The notes under the pieces were generated by a model. It had not been told where the DNA came from. It saw nothing but the letters and a program-made list of their open reading frames with translations, and did not search any database. A DNA stretch of 64,000 nt. It comes from Caldilineaceae bacterium (GTDB lineage: Bacteria; Chloroflexota; Anaerolineae; Caldilineales; Caldilineaceae). The stretch is from positions 1 through 64,000 of the forward strand of contig JAJEDI010000047.1 in assembly GCA_022821585.1 (NCBI GenBank). The letters run 5' to 3'. The translations under genes and the position numbers were made by a program. Of this stretch, positions 62,504-64,000 are shown one piece after another. Numbering within the stretch: the stretch's first letter is position 1; each line of letters opens with the position of its first letter.

Positions 62504-63877
62504 ATGACGCAACGAAAAGCAGTGGTCGCGCTTGTGGGTCGGCCCAACGTGGGCAAATCGACCCTTTTCAACCGACTCATTGGCGCCAGAACGGCGATAG
62601 TAGAAGACCTGCCTGGCACGACCCGGGACCGAATTTACGGGGAGGCGGAGTGGAGCGGCGTTTCCTTCGTCGTGATTGACACAGGGGGTCTGGAAGCGCA
62701 GAAGACGGCCGAGTACAGGGCTACGCGGGCGGGCGTGGCGCCCCTGGCGCGTGATTCTGCCCGCTACGTGACCGAAATCACGAATCAGGCCCGAATTGCG
62801 GTGGACGAGGCGGATGTCATCGTTCTGGTGGTGGACGGAAAGGACGGCCTGACAGCAGCTGATGAGGACCTTGCAGAATTCCTGCAGCAGACGACCAAAC
62901 CTGTCTTCGTCGCGGTAAACAAGGCTGAGAGTGAACAGAGACAGCTGGATGCGACGGAGTTCTGGGTGCTGGGGGTCGGTGAACCGATCGCGATCAGCGC
63001 TTTTCACGGAATAGGCGTTGGCGACCTGTTAGACGTGATTGCGGCTGAACTTTCCGACAGTCTGGTTGGGGATGAGAGGGAGGAAGATGTCGTTGCCATT
63101 GCGCTTGTGGGCAGACCGAATGTAGGGAAGAGCAGTCTGCTCAACACCTTAGTCGGGAGGGAAAGGGCAATTGTCAGTGAAATCGCCGGCACAACGCGCG
63201 ATCCCATTGATACTGAGATAATCTACCACGGTCAAAGAGTCTCCCTGATCGACACGGCGGGAATCCGGCGGCGGGGGAGGGTAGAGCCGGGGATTGAGAA
63301 GTACAGTGTACTTCGCAGCATGCGCAGCATCGATCGAGCCGACGTGGCACTGCTTCTCGTCGACGGTGTCGAGGGCGTTACTGCGCAGGATGCGCATATC
63401 GCCGGCCACGTGTTGGAGGCGCATAAGAGCGTAGTCGTGCTCGTGAACAAGTGGGACATTGTCGAGAAAAACACGCAGACGATGGTAGAATATACGCGAA
63501 AAGTGCGCGCGGATCTGCAGTTTCTTGACTACGTGCCGGTACTCTTCATCAGCGCGTTGACGAAGCAGCGTGTGCAGAAGGTGTTGCCCACGGCGCTGAC
63601 GGTGGCGGCTGAACGGAAGCACCGCATCCCGACGGCGGAGCTTAACGGCGTCATTCAGGATGCCTATCACCGTTCGCCACCGGCTACGAAGCAGCAGCGG
63701 CCTTTACGAATCTATTATGCAACCCAGGCCAGCGTTGAGCCGCCTACCTTTATTCTTTTCGTCAATGATCCGGAGCTGGCCCACTTCAGTTATCTTCGTT
63801 ACCTGGAAAACCAGTTGCGGCGGCATTACCCATTCGTCGGTACGCCCATCCGAATTCGCCTGCGGGCCCGCTCCTGA
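62504..63877 (+). CDS. der: Ribosome biogenesis GTPase Der (EngA)
   Basis: A 457-residue double GTPase needed for 50S subunit assembly. Two G1 loops are present, GRPNVGKST (12-20) and GRPNVGKSS (about 203). Their DTGG/DTAG G3 motifs (VVIDTGGLE, SLIDTAGIR) and G4 motifs (AVNKAES, VNKWD) also match, and a KH-like C-terminal domain follows (LRIYYATQASVEPPTFILFV). It starts 6 nt after the cdaR stop, so it may be co-transcribed. Length and domain order are standard. Confidence 0.96.
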   Translation: MTQRKAVVALVGRPNVGKSTLFNRLIGARTAIVEDLPGTTRDRIYGEAEWSGVSFVVIDTGGLEAQKTAEYRATRAGVAPLARDSARYVTEITNQARIAVDEADVIVLVVDGKDGLTAADEDLAEFLQQTTKPVFVAVNKAESEQRQLDATEFWVLGVGEPIAISAFHGIGVGDLLDVIAAELSDSLVGDEREEDVVAIALVGRPNVGKSSLLNTLVGRERAIVSEIAGTTRDPIDTEIIYHGQRVSLIDTAGIRRRGRVEPGIEKYSVLRSMRSIDRADVALLLVDGVEGVTAQDAHIAGHVLEAHKSVVVLVNKWDIVEKNTQTMVEYTRKVRADLQFLDYVPVLFISALTKQRVQKVLPTALTVAAERKHRIPTAELNGVIQDAYHRSPPATKQQRPLRIYYATQASVEPPTFILFVNDPELAHFSYLRYLENQLRRHYPFVGTPIRIRLRARS

Positions 63878-64000
63878 TTCCAGTCCTTTGATGGCCCATT
63901 GGCCTAAGCTGGATTCGAAAGCAGGAAACACGCGGCGCCCCCGCTTGGCGCGAGGGCGTGCGGTGTTGGCCACCACCCGGCTAGCGATGAAGACGTGCCT
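63878..64000. other. Terminal 123 nt, no gene seen
   Basis: The last 123 nt after der show no ribosome binding site, terminator hairpin or supportable coding frame. A gene starting beyond the window edge cannot be excluded. Confidence 0.4.

Overview
The window looks like a chromosome segment of an uncultivated, moderately GC-rich bacterium. The gene content fits Chloroflexota (Caldilineales/Anaerolineae- or SAR202-like lineages): three enolase-superfamily (mandelate racemase-type) enzymes, two Gfo/Idh/MocA dehydrogenases, a phytanoyl-CoA dioxygenase-family protein, an aerobic CO-dehydrogenase-type molybdenum hydroxylase cluster and a glycolate oxidase gene set. This placement is inferred from gene content; there is no rRNA here to confirm it. 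I see no integrase, transposase, phage module or CRISPR array.

Layout. 1-2.2 kb holds RNA genes (tRNA-Ser, SRP RNA, tmRNA with promoter and terminator) around an MFS transporter. 2.3-6.6 kb is accessory DNA: a frameshifted HepT-type HEPN gene, an aldo/keto reductase, a decayed secreted-protein gene and an unusual HNH-nuclease-like protein with C-terminal membrane segments. 6.7-10.6 kb (minus strand) carries the two halves of a Tm-1-like protein as separate genes, then a Gfo/Idh/MocA enzyme and a cupin. 10.8-13.5 kb has a DinB protein, a VapBC-type pair whose toxin has a premature stop, and an enolase-superfamily enzyme.

13.5-30.3 kb is a long plus-strand block. It starts with an RDD membrane protein, continues with a form II CoxL-type molybdenum hydroxylase operon (G-S-L-M, a P-loop kinase, MoxR/CoxD, VWA/CoxE, and an XdhC split over two genes), and runs by a 4-nt overlap into glcD. 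glcE and glcF follow, interleaved with a lipoprotein sugar dehydrogenase and a quinone oxidoreductase. The block is consistent with oxidation of small organic acids or aldehydes feeding electrons to the membrane; substrates cannot be read from sequence.

30.6-38.4 kb (minus strand) encodes a large PTPS-related membrane protein, a class IV aminotransferase that appears to lack the PLP lysine, a sulfotransferase-like partner, a histidine-rich hypothetical protein and an oligopeptidase B. A decayed copy of the aminotransferase 3' end lies on the far side of the membrane-protein gene. 38.7-46.6 kb is a catabolic-looking cluster (truncated solute-binding protein, 656-aa toroid-like protein, enolase, dehydrogenase, dioxygenase) facing a convergent XRE regulator.

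46.9-54.3 kb has a broken lipoprotein gene, a GT39 glycosyltransferase, an operon of ADP-ribosylglycohydrolase + DUF1907 protein + enolase-superfamily enzyme, and a flippase-like membrane protein. 54.3-55.4 kb is a repeat-bearing gap. 55.4-63.9 kb is core-like: GH13 glycosidase, lipid kinase, membrane protein, argF, cdaA-cdaR (c-di-AMP synthesis) and der.
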